From: JANNAT01 sp031422555
GTDB taxonomy: Bacteria > Pseudomonadota > Alphaproteobacteria > Rhodobacterales > Rhodobacteraceae
Assembly: GCA_031422555.1 (NCBI GenBank)
Contig: JANPLZ010000033.1
Span: 72,939-136,938 of the forward strand
Length of the DNA stretch: 64,000 nt
Reading direction: 5' to 3'
In this document: piece by piece, positions 61,874-64,000 of the stretch
Layout of the letters: each line of letters opens with the position of its first letter
How positions within the stretch are numbered: position 1 is the first letter of the stretch
Program-made: the position numbers and the translations under genes
Notes under the pieces: generated by a model
Told to the model about the DNA's origin: nothing
What the model saw: the letters and a program-made list of their open reading frames with translations, nothing else
The model's database searches: none

Positions 61874-64000
61874 TTACTCCTGACTGCGCAACACCTGCGC
61901 GGGCCGCGCCGCCATCGGCCGCCAGGCAAACACCAGCCCCGCCAGCAGCGTGGCCAGCACCCCGCCCAGCACGATCCCCAGCGCCGAGAGCGGCTCGAAG
62001 GCGTAATCCGCCTCCATCACAAACCGCAAAACCCCCCAGCCCGCCAAGGCACCGGCAAGCGTTGCCACCACGCCCGCCGCCGCCCCCATCATTGCGGCGC
62101 GCAGGGCAAAACTGGCCAATATCCGCCCCCGCGAGGCCCCCAGCGTCCGCAGCACCGCCGCCTCATAGACCCGCGCCGGCACCCCCGCCGCCGCCGCCCC
62201 GATCAGCACCACCACTCCTGTCAGCAGCGTCGCCGACGCGGCCCATGTGGTGGCCGAGGCAATCGCCGTCAGCGCCTCGGTCACCCGCCCGATGGCCGCT
62301 TTCACCCCGATGGCGGTGATATTCGGATAGGCTTTCGACAGGTCGCGCAACAGCCCCGCCTCCGCCGCCTCATCAGCATAAACCGTGGCGATGAACGTAT
62401 GGGGGGCAGCCTCAAGCGCGCCCGGATTCATCGTCATCACAAAACCCATCCCGGCATTCGAGAAATCCACCTGCCGGAAACTGGTGATCACAGCCTCGAT
62501 ATCGCGGCCCAGAATGTTCACCGTCACCGTATCGCCAAGGCTCAACCCGATCTCTTCCGCCTCCTCTGCCGCAAAGGATATCTGCGCCGGGCCGGTGTAA
62601 TCCGCAGGCCACCATGCCCCCGCCGTCACCGTGGCCCCCTCGGGCGTGGCGGCATAGGTGATGCCCCGGTCGCCGCGCACCACCCAGTGATCACCCGCCA
62701 CCTCGCGCGCATCGCGCCCGTTGATTTTTGTGATCACACCGCGCAGCATCGGCGCGGATTCCACCCGGCTGACCCCCGGATTATCCGCCAGCGCCGCGCG
62801 AAACCCCTCGATCTGATCATTCTGGATATCGACGAAGAAATACGACGGCGCCCGCGCGGGCAAATCGCGTTCTATCGAAGCCCGCAGATTGGCGTCGATC
62901 TGCCCCACCGCCGCCAGCACCGAAAGCCCCAGGCCCAGCGCCAGCACCACCTGCATCGTCTCGGCCCGCGGCGCGCCTACGGCGGCAAAGGCCAGCCGCC
63001 ATGCCACCCGCCCCCGCACCAGCCGCGATGCCGCAAGCCGCCGCGCCAGCCGCGCCAACCCCCAGCCCGCAACCGCCAGAACCGCCAGCGCAGCCGCCAA
63101 TCCCCCTGCCATGCCCAGCGCCAACTGCCATGCGCCCGAAAACACCACCGCCCCGCCGATCAGGGCAGCCGCCACCACGCCAAGGCTGATGAAATGCCGT
63201 GGATGCACCCCGCCACGCCCCAACCCGCCCCGATAAAGTGCCGCCGCCCGCACCCGCTCGCTGCGCGCCAAAGGCCACAGCGCGAACAACAGCGCGGTCA
63301 GCAACCCGTAGATGCCGCTTTCAATAACCGGGCGCGGATAAAGCGAAACCTGCGCCGGAAACGGCAAAGCCGCCTCGATCAGCCCCGAAAACAGCAACGG
63401 CAAGCCCACACCCAAGGCCAGCCCCAACCCGACGCCAAGCCCCGAAAGCACCAGTATCTGCAACAAATACGCCCGGAAGATCAGCCGCCCTTCCGCCCCC
63501 AAGACCTTCAGCGTGGCAATGGTCGCAAGCTTGCGGTCAAGGTAGGCGCGCACCGCCGCCGCCACCCCAACCCCGCCCACCGTCAACCCCGCCAGCCCCA
63601 CCAGCACCAGAAACGCGCCGATCCGCTCCACGAACCGCTCCACCCCCGGTGCCGCCTGCCGCCGGTCGCTCCACCGCAGGCCCGCACCCCGAAACTGCCG
63701 CTCGGCCTCGGCCTCCAGCACCGCCAGATCCGCCCCCGCAGGCAACATCAGCCGGTAGGAACTGTCAAACAGCGTGCCCTCCCCCAGCAACCCCGAACCG
63801 GCCAGATCAACGGTGCGCACAATCGTGCGCGGTGCCAGCGCAAATCCCCCCGTCGCCGAATCCGGCTCGCGCGCAAGCAGCCCGCCCAGCCGAAACGCCT
63901 GCACCCCCAGCGTAAAGCGCCCGCCAATCACCAAACCCATCTGCGCCGCCAGAACCGGGTCCATCACCGCCCCCGGCACCCCATCCACCGGAGCAAAAGC
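61874..64000 (-). CDS. FtsX-like ABC transporter permease (YbbP-type), N-terminus beyond the window
   Basis: At least 708 residues; the frame is open to the last base, so the start lies outside. Two FtsX domains are visible, each with periplasmic MacB_PCD-type parts (EAEEIGLSLGDTVTVNILGRD) between membrane helices, and the end VFAWRPMAARPAQVLRS. Such proteins work with a LolD-type ATPase in export of lipoproteins, thioesterase products or other envelope substrates. The expected ATPase gene is probably past 64000. Confidence 0.85.
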   Translation of the reverse strand, partial: AFAPVDGVPGAVMDPVLAAQMGLVIGGRFTLGVQAFRLGGLLAREPDSATGGFALAPRTIVRTVDLAGSGLLGEGTLFDSSYRLMLPAGADLAVLEAEAERQFRGAGLRWSDRRQAAPGVERFVERIGAFLVLVGLAGLTVGGVGVAAAVRAYLDRKLATIATLKVLGAEGRLIFRAYLLQILVLSGLGVGLGLALGVGLPLLFSGLIEAALPFPAQVSLYPRPVIESGIYGLLTALLFALWPLARSERVRAAALYRGGLGRGGVHPRHFISLGVVAAALIGGAVVFSGAWQLALGMAGGLAAALAVLAVAGWGLARLARRLAASRLVRGRVAWRLAFAAVGAPRAETMQVVLALGLGLSVLAAVGQIDANLRASIERDLPARAPSYFFVDIQNDQIEGFRAALADNPGVSRVESAPMLRGVITKINGRDAREVAGDHWVVRGDRGITYAATPEGATVTAGAWWPADYTGPAQISFAAEEAEEIGLSLGDTVTVNILGRDIEAVITSFRQVDFSNAGMGFVMTMNPGALEAAPHTFIATVYADEAAEAGLLRDLSKAYPNITAIGVKAAIGRVTEALTAIASATTWAASATLLTGVVVLIGAAAAGVPARVYEAAVLRTLGASRGRILASFALRAAMMGAAAGVVATLAGALAGWGVLRFVMEADYAFEPLSALGIVLGGVLATLLAGLVFAWRPMAARPAQVLRSQE

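Overview
The window reads as a chromosomal segment of a Rhodobacterales alphaproteobacterium (Paracoccus/Roseobacter type). This rests on the GC-rich coding bias, a complete beta-hydroxyaspartate cycle operon, a YjbF/YjbH exopolysaccharide module, and amine and amino-acid catabolism islands interleaved with housekeeping genes. I see no rRNA, tRNA, CRISPR, transposase, integrase or phage gene. The gene order looks native rather than recently acquired. The DNA is densely coding, and only two gaps exceed 300 bases (48341-48659 and 50946-51374).

Layout. 1-3471: end of the cell-elongation cluster (mreD end, mrdA, rodA). 3507-4439: ghrA. 4588-11839: an RpiR regulator divergent from an N-formylglutamate amidohydrolase-family gene, followed by a glutamine-synthetase homologue, an aldehyde dehydrogenase, an iron alcohol dehydrogenase and a DadA-type FAD oxidase. 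This resembles a gamma-glutamylation route for an amine or amino alcohol. 11900-15407: TerC, a second glyoxylate-reductase-like enzyme, an SH3-domain exported protein and a CDF cation transporter. 15584-21862: a TetR-family regulator and four genes joined by ATGA overlaps or short gaps (AruH-like, AruI-like, class III aminotransferase, PuuA-like ligase). 22008-31174 (minus strand): a CbiX-like protein, dipeptidase, Dpp/Opp-type ABC transporter, prolyl aminopeptidase and a beta-lactamase-fold hydrolase, together a peptide uptake and processing block. 31366-32747: BKACE and GNAT.

32969-36663 carries wza-wzb-wzc and 43189-48340 carries a small exported protein, yjbF, yjbH and a CapD/FlaA1-type dehydratase, with a beta-helix protein at 48660-50945. 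These appear to be polysaccharide export and control modules without local glycosyltransferases. They flank the central-metabolism island at 36675-43048 (gap, bhcR, bhcABCD), which converts two glyoxylate to one C4 acid. 51375-55857: acs, an MFS transporter with a large periplasmic insertion, and a small membrane protein. 55911-64000: truA, ycjX-ycjF, an ArgE-type deacetylase, two small membrane or exported proteins and a truncated FtsX-type permease.

The main theme is nitrogenous-compound catabolism (arginine-type amino acid, amines, peptides) and C2 metabolism (glyoxylate, acetate). Four copies of a two-hairpin element lie just downstream of genes and in the same orientation as them, which suggests a lineage-specific 3'-end or terminator element. 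The 429-base gap before acs holds a chain of stem-loops with mutually exclusive pairings.
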